Shown here in pieces: positions 33,214 through 46,182 of a stretch of DNA of 64,000 nucleotides. Source of the DNA: Solen grandis. Lineage: Eukaryota > Mollusca > Bivalvia > Adapedonta > Solenidae. The stretch is from NCBI GenBank assembly GCA_021229015.1, contig CM037785.1:35451062-35515061 (forward strand), in the 5' to 3' direction. The translations under genes were made by a program, and so were the position numbers. Numbering within the stretch: the stretch's first letter is position 1; each line of letters opens with the position of its first letter. The notes beneath the pieces are model-generated. The model was not told where the DNA came from, made no database searches, and was given only the letters and a program-made list of their open reading frames with translations.

Positions 33214-34347
33214 TGTAACAAAATGACCAAGGGCGGACAACTCTCTAAGGTAGAATAAACACCAAACAACTTTCTTTAAAATTATATTTACTATAAAAAT
33301 ATAAACAATGAGAATATTAGAAAAAGAATTAAAGAATATGAAGAAAAAAAACTGCCGGCTGTCTCTTTATCTGTTGGTACAATGATAAATAATAACTGCA
33401 CTGAACGTCCTGTTTTCACTTTAAGCCCGCATATTAACTACATAATGACTTACTGATACAAATGCACTTCAATGTGCCACATTCACAAAATGATTACTAA
33501 ATTCACAGTACTCATACACTATAACACGTGCTCTTGTCGATGAACACTGACTTCCTGTCGTCGCTGTCCCTTCAGTATGTGTGATCCACTTAGTCCACCG
33601 TAGACACCCTGTCGTCCATATGACGCATATGTAGATTCTCCCGTCCCTACGACGTAGTCTACAAATGGGGTCCCGTATCGACTGTAACCACCAAGATTAA
33701 ATAACTGAATACGACTAGTCCAACGTAGACACCCTGTCATCCATATGACGCATGCGTAGATTCTCCCGTCCTTGTGAGGTAGTCTACCAATGGGGTCCTG
33801 TATCGACTGTAACCTTCCGGCTTACATAGGCTCCATGCCCCAACTAAATACGGACAAGCTCTGTAATGAAATCTGGTCAGAATACTCTAGACTGGACCAG
33901 GTATCCTCCGTAGCTCCCATCGATATCTGACCACAGGGGCTCCATACAAATCAGCTTATATACTAAAACCCCCCGATTTACTCTTAAAAAACAAATATCA
34001 CGTGAATCGTGCAATAAATTGTAAATCGCTTAATCCCGTGCATCCCAAGAAATACTGACAACACTGAGGTATACTGATAAAAAGGGCTAATGTAAAGAAA
34101 CTATAGGTTTAAACTTCTTAACCTTAAACATCTCTCTTAATACACTTAAAACTTAGCAAAACAGTAGATATAACTATTTCAAACCCTAATCATATCTCAT
34201 TCTGAACAAAAGGTAATCAAAGAAACCTGTGATAAACCTTATATAACCAAAATCGGTTAACACAGTTCCACTCTGGCCTACGTGACAAATACAACGTACT
34301 CTAAATCTATGATTATTTTCAGGCCACGTCAACATTATTTTGTGACA
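33214..34347 (-). repeat. 5' LTR of the Ty3-type element
   Basis: Begins TGTAACAAAATGACCAAGGG and ends TTTTGTGACA on the plus strand, followed by target duplicate CCTGT (34,348-34,352; other copy 28,520-28,524). Confidence 0.9.
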
Positions 34348-34486
34348 CCTGTACCCGGCTACATACACCCCCTCCAAATTAAGAATTTGTCCTGAATTCT
34401 TAGAGACAAAGATCATCATGAAAATGTACTAGAGGTGTCAAAGCAGTAGCCATATCAAACAGTAGGTTATTACCTTGGGTGCCAAA

Positions 34487-34620
34487 TGTAAGAGGTGGTG
34501 AAAAAATCAATAACTCTACCAGGACTCGAACCCATGACCTCAGGACTGTACCAACTGAGCTACCAAGCCACATGTCTTCTTGCCTATTGATTTATCGTCA
34601 ATTACCTGTACCCAGCTACA
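34487..34620 (-). mobile_element. tRNA-derived SINE-like repeat, second copy
   Basis: Minus strand has GCTTGGTAGCTCAGTTGGTA and GGGTTCGAGTCC, in the same setting as the copy at 28.4 kb (ACATGTCTTCTTGCCTATTG follows on the plus strand). Confidence 0.6.
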
Positions 34621-34814
34621 CTTGCACACTCCATCAGTCACTGTGTCAGTCTTAACATAGGCCTCCTTAGTTTCAATATCCTCCTCAACATTCTCACCTC
34701 CTCTGAATTCCACATGGCGGGCATAATTGGCATATTTGTCAGCCTCCTCTTCTTCCTCGTCTTCGTCAGTGTTGCCTTGTACTCCAAACCTGTACTTCAG
34801 AAAGCTGATAGTAA

Positions 34815-35905
34815 GTAGCATCAACCTTGTCCCAGGATTTGGGGATCCAGTATATAGCACCAATATCTCCTTCATTAACCTTGTCCCAGGATTTTGGGAT
34901 CCAGTATATAGCACCAATATCTCCTTCAGCAACCTTGTCCCAGGATTTTGGGATCCAGTATATAGCACCAATATCTCCTTCAGCAACCTTGTCCCAGGAT
35001 TTTGGGATCCAGTATATAGCACCAATATCTCCTTCAGCAACCTTGTCCCAGGATTTTGGGATCCAGTATATAGCACCAATATCTCCTTCATCAACCTTGT
35101 CCCAGGATTTGGGGATCCAGTATATAGCACCAATATCTCCTTCAGCAACCTTGTCCCAGGATTTGGGGATCCAGTATATAGCACCAATATCTCCTTCAGC
35201 AACCTTGTCCCAGGATTTGGGGATCCAGTATATAGCACCAATATCTCCTTCAGCAACCTTGTCCCAGGATTTGGGGATCCAGTATATAGCACCAATATCT
35301 CCTTCAGCAACCTTGTCCCAGGATTTGGGGATCCAGTATATAGCACCAATATCTCCTTCAGCAACCTTGTCCCAGGATTTGGGGATCCAGTATATAGCAC
35401 CAATATCTCCTTCAGCAACCTTGTCCCAGGATTTGGGATCCAGTATATAGCACCAATATCTCCTTCAGCAACCTTGTCCCAGGATTTGGGGATCCAGTAT
35501 ATAGCACCAATATCTCCTTCAGCAACCTTGTCCCAGGATTTGGGGATCCAGTATATAGCACCAATATCTCCTTCATCAACCTTGTCCCAGGATTTGGGGA
35601 TCCAGTATATAGCACCAATATCTCCTTCATCAACCTTGTCCCAGGATTTGGGGATCCAGTATATAGCACCAATATCTCCTTCATCAACCTTGTCCCAGGA
35701 TTTGGGGATCCAGTATATAGCACCAATATCTCCTTCATTAACCTTGTCCCAGGATTTGGGGATCCAGTATATAGCACCAATATCTCCTTCATCAACCTTG
35801 TCCCAGGATTTGGGGATCCAGTATATAGCACCAATATCTCTTTCATCAACCTTGTCCCAGGATTTGGGGATCCAGTATATAGCACCAATATCTCCTTCAG
35901 TAACT
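34815..35905. repeat. 54-bp minisatellite, about 20 copies, derived from Tigger coding sequence
   Basis: The unit begins CCTTGTCCCAGGATTTGGGG and continues with ATCCAGTATATAGCACC, 54 bp per copy with few changes. On the minus strand it reads GAIYWIPKSWDKVDEGDI, which parallels DAIHWVARSWSEVDAATI in the other Tigger. Because 54 is a multiple of three, several frames stay open and give long false ORFs. Confidence 0.9.
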
Positions 35906-36263
35906 TTACCAAGACTTGTCTCAAGGCTTGATAACAAACTGCAGCTGTCACTTCCTGTACTTGAGCTTCAAGGATTGGATATTGCCTTCACAAACTTAAC
36001 TGACATGGGGGTTGTCAACAAACAGCAACACCTTGCATCCTGTCATCTGCTTGTCAAACCAGCACAGCCATTCCTTTGAAGAGTCTAGAGGTCATCCAGA
36101 TCTTCTTATTTGCACGATACAGGACTTGAAGAAGATTAACTTAGAATATCCCAGTTTCCCCTTTCTTTCTCTCCTGAAATGATTAGAAATACAAACGTAC
36201 AACACTGTATAAAACTGAATTATAATAATATGATAAAAGTTTCGTAAATAGCCAAAACAGTGT

Positions 36264-36505
36264 TTAACCCTTTCCCTCATAGAGGACACCATGAAAAGAC
36301 CTATGCGAACAGCATAAAACCAGATCAGCCAGCGAGTAACTCGCAGGCTGATCAGGTTTTATGCGGTTCGCTGCTCCTCAGTGGTCTGGAAATGAGGACT
36401 TTGTAATTAAATTTGGTAAGGTTTAACTGTGGTTTTCTGCAGATCAGGCTTTATGTGGTACCTATTGAGTTTGTCAAAATGAGTCTATTTGAGGGAAAGG
36501 GTTAA
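36264..36505. mobile_element. TTAA-bounded MITE, copy 2
   Basis: The ends are TTAACCCTTTCCCTCAT and TTGAGGGAAAGGGTTAA. It shares GCAGGCTGATCAGGTTTTAT and CCTCAGTGGTCTGGAAATGA with copy 1. It lies at the intron position of the Tigger relic. Confidence 0.85.
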
Positions 36506-37309
36506 TATGATAATTTTTATGGCATTAACTATTACAGCTATATTCCTACTCTATATTTTACTCACTCAACATTTATGCAGTAACGATAATGTTGCCATTC
36601 ATTTTGTATTTTGCAGCCATTATTTAATATTTTGATAATTGTGATTTCCCTTTAATTATGGTCATTTTGACAATATTTCTTTCCTTCTCATTTTTAAAAA
36701 TCAAATCATTTTTGGAGTTTGAAGATAAAACAATCAAATTAAATATGCCTGGCACTACCATCAGTCTATCCTTCGATTGTTTACCCGAAGTGCAGTCTTT
36801 CTCCCTTCTTGAGTTCCTGAAGAACAGACCTGTCTCGATTGTGTTAAAAATGTCCTCTGGTTTGTATCAATAACACAACATCGAAACAGTCCTCTTCAAC
36901 ACTCATGTTAACTATACCATGCTTGACCAGACATTGTCTTAAACACAAGGTTGTTCCTCTTCAAAAATCTCTCCAGCCACCGAACAAATCCATTTCCAAA
37001 TCGGCCATAAACATATTTTTTTTTCTGCAGGGACCTAACATGCTTATTTTTCTTCTTATTGCATCACTACACCACGTTAATATCCTTGTGTGTAGATGCT
37101 CACCTTAGTTTATCTGCAGATCTTTGGCCATTCATCTCGTCCACGATTTCCCTTTTCCATTTTACTATCCATAGTATCTGGGTTCGCCCAACATCCATTT
37201 CTTCTGCAATCAGTCTGCTGCTACTGCCTTCATCTGTTAGTTTGATAACTTTCTTTCTTCAAGTATTAAAAATTTCCACATGCTAAGATTCTGAAGTCAG
37301 ATTTAAATA

Positions 37310-39715
37310 CAGTTGGCACTCGTTATGTCGAATTTCCCTGGACCTCGCAAAAAAATTGAGATTAAAAAAGTTCGATATATAAATGTCTAAAGAAAATACC
37401 TGTTTGATCGGTTCGTTATATCCAGCATGTCATGAGAATAAGTTCGGTGCCCGTATAATTTACATTCACGTAAGATTCAGTACGATGATAATGAAAGCAG
37501 AACAATAAAAAATGCGTTTTATAATATTTATTTACATTTTGTTTTTCAATAAAAAAACACATGTTTAAAATATACACAGAGTCAAACAGAAACACATATA
37601 CATTTTATACAATACACGTCAATAAATCTGTTTGCTTAACGATCATTATTTGTAACAAAGAAATCATCAATTGTTTTTTGTTTTGTCATCACACTGCTAC
37701 AGAAGACACTTCTAATCGATTTTTCTAATTCGTCGAGGTTTTTTTATGTTTTTTCTGACTGTTTCATGTTCAGCCTCTAGGAACTGCCGGATAATTTCAC
37801 ATGCGTTTAGTGCTTCGCTAGCTTTCACTGATTTACTCGTCATCGCTACTTCATCGTCCTCTTCATCGGATTCTGGTGTCAGGTTAAGTTGATTATTCTT
37901 CTCCTTGATGATTTCCACAATGTCGTCCTCAGTTTGGGATTCAGTGGACGGCAGAAGTGTATCAATCTGCATGAAATCATCCATTGTTTCCGTTGCTCCT
38001 AGGATGTCTGAAAGACGCGCCAAAGGAATATCATCGTCAGCATCGTCGTCGGATTCTTCTACAACTGTACAGAGGTTTCAAACCCCGCATGTCTGAAACA
38101 GTTGAAAACTGTCACTGCCGAGACCAGGTCCCAGGCCCTACGCAGCATGCGCAGGGCATCAATAATTGATATAGAAAACTCTGTTCCTGAGTCAATCGAA
38201 ATGAGCTTTCTAGTCAGTACCTGCTTTCTATAATGCACTTTTAGATTTTTTATCACGCCCTGGTCCATTGGTTGGGTGATGCTAGTGGTTTAAGGAGGGG
38301 AGGAACACAAGTTTGATACTCTTCAGTGACGTAATTGCTGGATGAGCTGGACAAGGCTATTTTCCTTCCCTGTCTGGTTATTCGGTCATCAAGCTTTCTG
38401 ACCCACTCCACAAATATTTGCGAGGTCATCCATGCTTTTTTGTTATATGTGTAAGGCGTCGGCATGACCTTCACATTCTTGAAGCACCTAGGCTTCGCTA
38501 ACTTCCCTATAACTAGGAGCGGAAGTTTCTCAGTCCCAGACATGTTGGCACATACCAGAACTGATAGACGTTCCTTGCTTATTTTACCTCCGTGACAGGG
38601 AATAGATTTGAACTCGAACGTTTTATCAGGCATAGCGCGGTAAAATATGGCAGTTTCGTCGGCATTGTATATGTCATCAGGTTTGTATGATGAAAGTATC
38701 ACCTGAAGACGCTTTTGCCAGCTAGCGAACTGATCACTTGTTTGATCAACGGAGTTGGCCTCTCCACTGACCTTTTTAAATGTGATACCATGCCTGGACT
38801 TAAATCGCTCCAGCCATCCTACTGAGCCTTCAAATTCAGATGGTGGGATGCTCAGTTGTTGAGCAAAGTATCGTGCTTTAGTACGAAGCATTTCCCCATC
38901 AATCGGAGTGTTTTGCTCTCTAGCAGATTTAAACCAGCAGTTTCGATTTCCGGAAATTTTACAGTTCGGGCCTTTTTCTTTTCCGGTTCGATGTCCCCTG
39001 CAAGAAATTTTGCCTTAATTTCCTCTTTCTTTTTCAACCATGTTGACAGAGTGTTAGGGGGAATGCCGAAGTCTGCTGCAATCTGTTTTTTCGATTTCGT
39101 CCCAGCTTCAACAGCCTTGATTGCTTCATACTTGTCCATATAACTTTTGACGGACAATTTTCTCTTGGTGCCTTTACCAACGGTGGCTGATCTAGATATC
39201 CCCCCGGATTGGTTACCGGGTCCTTCTCCAGATTTCTCAGCTGGTGTAAAGTCACGTGACATTAGAGAGTTGTTGTCTTCAGGAGTAGCCATGTTGGAAA
39301 TGATGTTGAAGTGCAGTAAGCGTGTAAATATATAAGACTGTTAGCTTTGAAGGAGTTCACTCATGGATTTAATGAAAAGCCGTCAAGCTAATCAACTGTT
39401 ACACTAATTAGTAATTAACAGAAGATCGGCTTTATCATTGCGGAATGATTATGCGTGAGCAGTGACCAACGCAGGGATATTCGCACCTCGGCAAACTGCC
39501 AAGTAACTTCGACATAAGAATTAGAAATAAGGTGTGAAATACATACTGCGGACAGGTAAAAAAAATCGAGATAGCGAAAAATTCGAGATAAGAAAAATCG
39601 AGATATGAATGCTAAATAAATATTAATAAAGAAGAAAAAAAATCGGGACTTTGCAAAAAAATTGACATAGGTAAAAAGTCGACATAAACGAAGTGGACAT
39701 AACGAGTGCCGACTG
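37310..39715 (-). mobile_element. Second Tigger/pogo family, nearly full length
   Basis: The TIRs CAGTTGGCACTCGTTATGTC (left) and, inverted, CAGTCGGCACTCGTTATGTC (right) are flanked by TA. Subterminal ATCGAGATA/ATTCGAGATA motifs lie near the right end. One transposase gene fills the middle on the minus strand. Confidence 0.85.
37712..39292 (-). pseudogene. Tigger-type transposase (second family)
   Basis: The start MATPEDNNSL leads to KYEAIKAVEAGTKSKKQIA and FGIPPNTLSTWLKKKEEI, a CENP-B-type HTH. A break near 38,870 precedes GSVGWLERFKSRHGI (second HTH) and DDIYNADETAIFYRAMP (first catalytic Asp). LLVIGKLAKPRCFKNV and NKKAWMTSQIFVEWVRKL follow. Around 38,330 the frame is disturbed exactly where the second catalytic Asp motif should lie, and it resumes with MDQGVIKNLKVHYRKQVL. 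A C-terminal acidic region (TPESDEEDDE) ends in KKPRRIRKID. The copy is probably inactive. Confidence 0.75.
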
Positions 39716-39769
39716 TATGTTGACATTAATTATTAGAGTGAAAATTAATAGATTTGTTTGCTTCTCAAT

Positions 39770-40497
39770 ACATGGACATGAGTCAACCACACAGTCAGGG
39801 TTATCTAGCATGGACATGAGTCAACCACACAGTCAGGGTTGTCTAACATGGACATGAGTCAACCACACAGTCAGGGTTGTCTAGCATGGACATGAGTCAA
39901 CCACACAGTCAGGGTTGTCTAACATGGACATGAGTCAACCACACAGTCAGGGTTGTCTAACATGGACATGAGTCAACCACACAGTCAGGGTTGTCTAACA
40001 TGGACAGTCACCACACAGTCAGGGTTTCTAACATGGACATGAGTCAACCACACAGTCAGGGTTGTCTAACATGGACATGAGTCAACCACACAGTCAGGGT
40101 TGTCTAACATGGACATGAGTCAACCACACAGTCAGGGTTGTCTAACATGGACATGAGTCAACCACACAGTCAGGGTTGTCTAAATGGACATGAGTCAACC
40201 ACACAGTCAGGGTTGTCTACATGGACATGAGTCAACCACACAGTCAGGGTTGTCTAACATGGACATGAGTCAACCACACAGTCAGGGTTGTCTAACATGG
40301 ACATGAGTCAACCACACAGTCAGGGTTGTCTAACATGGACATGAGTCAACCACACAGTCAGGGTTGTCTAACATGGACATGAGTCAACCACACAGTCAGG
40401 GTTATCTAGCATGGACATGAGTCAACCACACAGTCAGGGTTGTCTAGCATGGACATGAGTCAACCACACAGTCAGGGTTGTCTAGCATGGACATGAT
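39770..40497. repeat. 38-bp minisatellite, about 19 copies
   Basis: The unit is CATGGACATGAGTCAACCAC then ACAGTCAGGGTTGTCTAA. Copies are nearly identical with a few 1-6 bp deletions. The array starts about 55 bp outside the Tigger TIR. Confidence 0.9.
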
Positions 40498-41163
40498 TTT
40501 TCTGACCACTGTTAGAACTACACTGTTGTTAACAGTTAAGTTTAGAAGAAAACTAATTGGGTGGGTTCAGCTGTGACTTGTTGTCAGGCGACTATTTCAG
40601 ACATATGATATAGGTTTGACTGTAATTCCATTGAAATCCATTTCACTTTGAAATTCTATACTGCAAGCTTGAGATGCTTTATAGATATCAGTAAGTCATT
40701 CATATCTTCCTTCGCTAAAAAAAAGTGCACAAAGGTAATGAATTTTGAATGAACATTGTCAAGATGTGTCACGAAATGAATGCTTGCAATATCCTGTATC
40801 ATGTTGTACTTAAACTTTCTAAAGGTCCCTTTAGGCTTTTCATGTTAAAGGCATTTGATAGGTATAATACTATACAGTAGGAATGCAGACTCCCTTGATA
40901 ATTAATCTTTATGTAAACCTACACTCCAGCTTTATAACCTTAATTATTATTCCATTGAATGGAGGACCGCCTCTGTGGAACACATTCTCTCTGAAATTGC
41001 CGTATTTGTATGAAGTATAAGGTGGGTACCATTAAGCACAGTCCATGGTAGTGTCCCTTAAGATTCACAGAAATTCAGTGATGTAAGACTATATTGACTT
41101 GAGATATCGTGTCTGTGACATCTCTTGTAGACTAATACTTATTTTCCTTCGTATTTGTCCCTA
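40498..41163. other. Non-coding sequence up to the assembly gap
   Basis: Nothing recognised apart from a possible Tigger-end remnant (ATAGGTTTGACTGTA at about 40,609-40,623). Confidence 0.4.
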
Positions 41164-41263
41164 NNNNNNNNNNNNNNNNNNNNNNNNNNNNNNNNNNNNN
41201 NNNNNNNNNNNNNNNNNNNNNNNNNNNNNNNNNNNNNNNNNNNNNNNNNNNNNNNNNNNNNNN
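41164..41263. other. Assembly gap of 100 N
   Basis: An exact run of 100 N, the usual size for a gap of unknown length. ORFs across it are meaningless. Confidence 0.99.
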
Positions 41264-41610
41264 TGATACCAAAGAAAAAATTAAATGGCACACATTATCT
41301 CCATCATAACATCTACCAGTATTCATATTTTAAATTTCATTATTAATCTAGAGTTATTGCAGAATCCATTTGCTATGTTTTTAGTATATTGGTTGCCATA
41401 GCAACCAGATATTATGCCATAGAAAAAAAAGATTAGCATAATCTCCAGTATGCCATCTCTCTATATTTCAAGTTTCATGAAAATTTTTTGAGTACTTTCT
41501 GAGCTATCGCAGGATCCAGATTTTGCAGACAGACGGACTGACAGACAGACGGACTGACAGATAGACGGAGGGCAAACCTATAGTCTCCTGAAGTGAACCG
41601 GTAGAGCACT
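41264..41610. repeat. Dispersed repeat with GACAGACGGAC run
   Basis: TGGTTGCCATAGCAACCAG (palindromic), then GAGCTATCGCAGGATCCAG, then tandem GACAGACGGACT and GGCAAACCTATAGTCTCCTG. This looks like a common bivalve repeat and is probably partial at the gap. Confidence 0.5.
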
Positions 41611-41888
41611 GATAAATGAGGGAAAATATTATCTGGTATCACATTATTCTATATTTTAACTGCAATATGTAATCCAAAATTTGTTATATTTATGGTTAAA
41701 GTATTATGTGGTCTAATAAGGATCACCCATTTGGTCGCTGGTCAGCATTTTCACATGGTTCTGAATTTTTATTCAGAAAGGACATCAAGCCATAAGGTTG
41801 CAACTTTTAAAACAAGTAAGGCTAACAGTTACCTTTAAGGATCCGGACGTCTGCAAACCAGCCTTTAGCTACAAAGGTAAAAATAAAA

Positions 41889-44132
41889 CTAGATTTAACT
41901 TTACTTTAAACTTGATCAAACACTAAAGCAAAAAGTAAAAGGATATAAATTTCTGCCTTTAACTTGCTTTTGTATGGCCAATTAAAATAAAAATAAACCG
42001 TTTAACTTGGAGGATATGGCAAAAGTAACTGAAAATCATTTTTTATATCGATTTAAATTAATTTGGGCTATTTCTATAATCTATGTAACAAATCAAATTT
42101 ATTGAAAATGCTTACAATTCGATTTTCACATGATTCGGTCTAGCTTAGAGGTTTTCAATATATAAGCAATACTTGAACTTAACATTTTTCCGGAAATGGA
42201 AGTGACACTGTTCCATAGGATCACATGATGCACCTTCAGTAAAAATTCATACAAATTAAAAAAAAAGATAAGGCCTACAGGTCTTATAACCGTTTAATTT
42301 TAACAAAATTAACGTTGACCTTATAAGGTCACATGACATCATATGACGTTCATATTCTCAGAATGTAAAGAAGACTTGGAGACTTATATTCAGTCCGAAT
42401 ATTAGCTTTCTATCTTATCTAGAAGTGATTTTATACGTATCTGAACTGAAATTTGACGTCAATGCTTCTAATATTGGATTAGCCATAAAATCCTTGCTTT
42501 TTCAAATTTGGTAAAACGGAGACCGGTTTGCACATCTAGAGCGTAACATACACATTCTGTGAAATTTTGATGAAAATCCGTCCTGAAATAATGGCTGTAG
42601 ACCGCGTACAAACTTTTGTAGAAAACGTCAAGTTTGATGTCATATGACATCATAGGCAAAAGAAAATCAATGAAATGAAATGTTAAGTATCTTAAATATA
42701 TCAAGTAAATTTTTCATGCCCCTTGGAACTTTGCAAATTAACGCGTAGATATCAGACATTCTTTTTTGACCTTATGACGTCTTATGACGTCAAATGACGT
42801 TAATCCTTACAGAATAGAAATAATTCTTAAAGACTAATATTCAGTACAAATATCAACTTTTAAATCATCTGGAAGCGATTTTATACGTATTTGAAATTTG
42901 ATGTCAATGGTTCGAAACTTGGATTCGCCATAGAACAACTGCCTTTTCGATTTAGGAAAACCGGGCCCGGAATACACAACTAAAGCGTTACTTATACAAT
43001 CTGTGAAATTTTGATGAAAATCGATCCAAAAATAATGACTGTACACCTCGTAAAACCTTTTTGTCCTGACGTCAAATCTGACGTGATATAACGTCACATT
43101 ACTATGAAATACATTGCATTCTAAAACGCATTGATTGATGTAGATACCATTAAAATTCCATGGTCCTGGGAAATTAACAACATATTTAAATTAACGCGTT
43201 TATCAGAAATTCCTTTTGACCTCATGACGTCATATGACATCAAATTACGTGCATCTTCACAGAATGTAAAGCCTACTTGGAGACTTATAAACTATCCAAA
43301 TATCAGCTTTCTAACTCATCTGGAAGCGATTTTATACGTACATGTATTTGAAATTTGACGTCAATGGTTCGAATCTTGGATTCGCCATAAAACCTTTGTA
43401 TTTTCGAATTTGGTAAAACGGACACCAAGATGCACAACTAAACATACACATTCCTTAAAATTTTGATGAAAATATGCCCAGAAATAATGGCTGTAGCCTG
43501 CGTACAAACATTTTTAGACGACGTCAAGTTTGACGTCAAAACACGTCATAGTCAAATGAAAATTATTGAAATACAAAATGTTCTATCTGAAGCATTTGCT
43601 ATTAAATTTTCAAGGTGCTTGAACGTTTACAACAGATACAAATTAGCACGTAAAATTTAGCAATTTCTTTTCACCTCATGATGTCATATGACGTCATATG
43701 ACGTCCATCTTCTGATTATGCAAAGAAAACATAGAGACTTATATTCAGTCCAAATATCATCTTTCTAGCTCATCTGGAAGCGATTTTATACGCATTTGAA
43801 ATTTGACGTCAATGGTTCGAATCTTGGATTCGCGATAGAGCCATTGCCTTTTAAATTTTGAAAAACGGACAGCAGGATGCACAACTAGAGTCTAACATAC
43901 ACATTCTGTGAAAATTTGATGAAAATCGGTCAAGAAATAATGGCTGTAGACCGCGTACAAAATTTTGTAGATAATATCAAGTGTGACGTCATATGACGTC
44001 ATAGGCATATGAAATTCATTGAAATCAAAATTTCAGTATCTGAAGTATATGCCATTAAATTTTTATCGTCCTTGGACCATTGCAACATATAGAAATTAAA
44101 GAGTAGAAAAGAATGAAAAAACAAACAAACAA
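41889..44132 (-). mobile_element. Helitron-like non-autonomous element 1 with TGACGTCA-rich tandem units
   Basis: The 3' end is at CTAG (41,889-41,892, A before it on the plus strand), at the same distance from TTGGAGGATATGGCAAAAGT as in element 3. The terminal hairpin is degenerate here. The body contains tandem units of about 450-480 bp (near 42,350, 42,800, 43,230, 43,690). Each has GATTTTATACGTATTTGAAA, TTGACGTCAATGGTTCGAA, a CTGTAGACCGCGTACAAA-type stretch and TGACGTCATATGACGTCA-type palindromes. No Rep/helicase gene is present. Confidence 0.55.
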
Positions 44133-44133
44133 A

Positions 44134-46182
44134 CTAGATTTCGTTTGTCCCAAACAAACGATAGGGCTTTCTGCTCTAATGACCTTCGTGTCATTGTGAC
44201 CTTGTCCTTTGACTTCATTACCTCAAAATCATAGGTGTCATATACAGGCCGTGTGCAATGTCCCCATCAAGTTTCACAGACACTTTTGTTTTTCTTATAT
44301 AACTAAACCGTTTGAACCCCGATCTTCAAAACTTAATATCACCTGAAAGGTCTTTCAAAGCCCTACAAAATTTACTCATAATGTCTAGGTAGAATAATAT
44401 TCATTTTCGAGATACCGATGGCTGAGAAAAACCACCTATAACTGACATATGACCTTTAACTTTGCGATTTTCCGGAAACGGAGGTCACCATACACGGTGG
44501 GACACGCGGTTGCACATTAATTGAAAGTAGCAAGCCAATCTGTCAAAAAATCAAGCCTGCAGGTCCCAAGAGGCGCTAATTTCGAAAGCAAAATTTCTTA
44601 TCACCGTGTGACGTCAAATGCCGTTACACGACGTCAGTTGTCAAATAATACAAAGAAGACCCCAGGACACATAGGCTATCCAATTTTCAAGCTTCTAACT
44701 CATCTGGTGCCTTTGTAACACGAAATTATATTTTATGACCAAAGTTCGAATCTCGATTTTGACATAAAATCTCGAACTTTTGGAATTTTGAAAATTCAAG
44801 AATGTATGCATTTTACATCCCAACTTACACCTTCTGTTAAAATATCAAGTCAGTCGGACCAATATTGACGGCTGCAGAGCGCAAACCAAATTTGGTAGCT
44901 TATTTGAACTGTGACGTCAGATGAAAATTGTTGCATTCAAAAGGGCCAAAGTCACTCTGATTAATGTTAAAAAGCCGTTATAACAAAGGTAATATGCTTA
45001 TCGGTCCGGGTGTACACCATTGCATCCTAAAATGCACCTCATTCTCTCAAATACGCATCGCAATTCACCTTTCAACACAGGCACTCTTTCCTGCGTAGAA
45101 ACGTCCGGATCAAGGGTCCTGGGTAACCAACCCAATAACCGCCCTCTTCTCTTACTTCAAATTGCTAGATTTTAAACCCTTAAAAAAAATCTGCCATGTT
45201 TGTTAGGAATGGAAATTTTCGGTTTTTGGCATTCGTGCAATTTTCAACTTCAAACATCAAATTGTCGATTTTATATGATTTTTTTTAATAATTCTTGCTT
45301 AAATATGCATGACGTCATAATCACGTGACTAAACAAATATTCCTTGCAGTATACATCACTTCACTTTTCTGAAAAAATCATGATTTTTGACTCAAAGTTC
45401 ATGAAACTACAGCGTTTCAATTTCGTTAAAAGTACACTTTTCCTCTTTATGCAATAACTCAACCAATTCAACCCCGATCTTCAAAAACTAAATATCACCT
45501 GAAAGGTCCTTCAAAGCACTACAGATTTCATCCAAGTGTCCCGGTAGAATTTTATCGTTTTTAAGATACACTTTGCTGAATAAAAACATCGATAACTGAC
45601 ATATGACCTTGACCTTTGCGATTTTTCGGAAACGGAAGTGACTGAGGTAAATGAGATGCTATGTTGCACATTCAGTGAAAATTTTATGCAAATCGGTCAA
45701 AAGTTAAGGCATGTAGGGCTAAAAACCCTACATTTTGAATTAAAAGTTTGTTAACGCGTCATGACGTCATTTTACGTCATACGACGTCAGTCTTTTCAGA
45801 GCTGTACGAAATTGATAAGACACTACTTAACTACATTTTCAGGTTCATTCAGGTTCAAAGTTCGAAACTTGGTTCAACCATAGATCCTTGGTATTTTTTA
45901 ATGTTGCAGAATGTATATAATCCTGCACAACTAAATGGCAATCCATACATTCTGTGAAAAAACCAAGTCCATTGGTCAAAAAATGACGGCTGTAGAGCGC
46001 GTACAAGCTTTGGTAGCTTTTTTCAACCCTGACGTCACGTGACATCACATGAAGAAAAGAAATAATCCAATCAAACGCGCCAAAAGTCACTGTGCATACT
46101 GTTAAAATTTCATGCTGCTGCCTTGTCGGTAACATGTTTTAATTTGAACCTCAAAATGAAGAAAAAAGTAGAATAATAATAA
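44134..46182 (-). mobile_element. Helitron-like non-autonomous element 2
   Basis: The 3' end is CTAG at 44,134-44,137 followed (minus sense) by host T. A 3-nt spacer AAT and an 8-bp hairpin TCGTTTGT/ACAAACGA (44,141-44,161, loop 5) lie just inside. This is the Helitron signature: hairpin, short spacer, CTRR-T. The body is related to element 1 but more diverged. The 5' end could not be fixed. Confidence 0.65.

Larger units (their letters stand above)
28525..34347 (-). mobile_element. Ty3-type LTR retrotransposon, Gmr1-like domain order
   Basis: Two direct LTRs (28,525-29,648 and 33,214-34,347) begin TG and end CA and are flanked by the 5-bp duplication CCTGT. A PBS lies 1 nt inside the 5' LTR, and a purine tract borders the 3' LTR. 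The coding strand is minus. In order from the 5' LTR come the integrase zinc region, the integrase core, a GPY/F tail and then reverse transcriptase with a partial RNase H. No gag or protease is recognisable, and several frames are broken, so it is non-autonomous or decayed. Confidence 0.85.
34700..37290 (-). mobile_element. Tigger transposon relic with internal minisatellite
   Basis: Minus-strand pieces match the Tigger at 17-20 kb in order. They are HTH remnants near 37,280-37,130 (MDVG-RTQI-type), PEDIFNTIETGLFF (about 36,860), an intron-like gap, WMTSRLF (about 36,090), GCKVLLFVDN (about 36,020), the expanded 54-bp array, and a tail with FLKYRFGVQG and EDEEEEEADKY (about 34,790-34,730). 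All frames are broken. No TIR was found. Confidence 0.7.

Noticed and set aside
34540..36079. Long ORFs of 179 to 465 codons on both strands
   Set aside because: They exist only because the 54-bp repeat is a multiple of three; the underlying sequence is a Tigger relic.
39770..40497. Regular 38-bp repeats that could suggest a CRISPR array
   Set aside because: There are no unique spacers between copies; it is a head-to-tail minisatellite in a eukaryotic genome.
41132..41346. ORFs across the N run
   Set aside because: They cross an assembly gap and contain undetermined residues.
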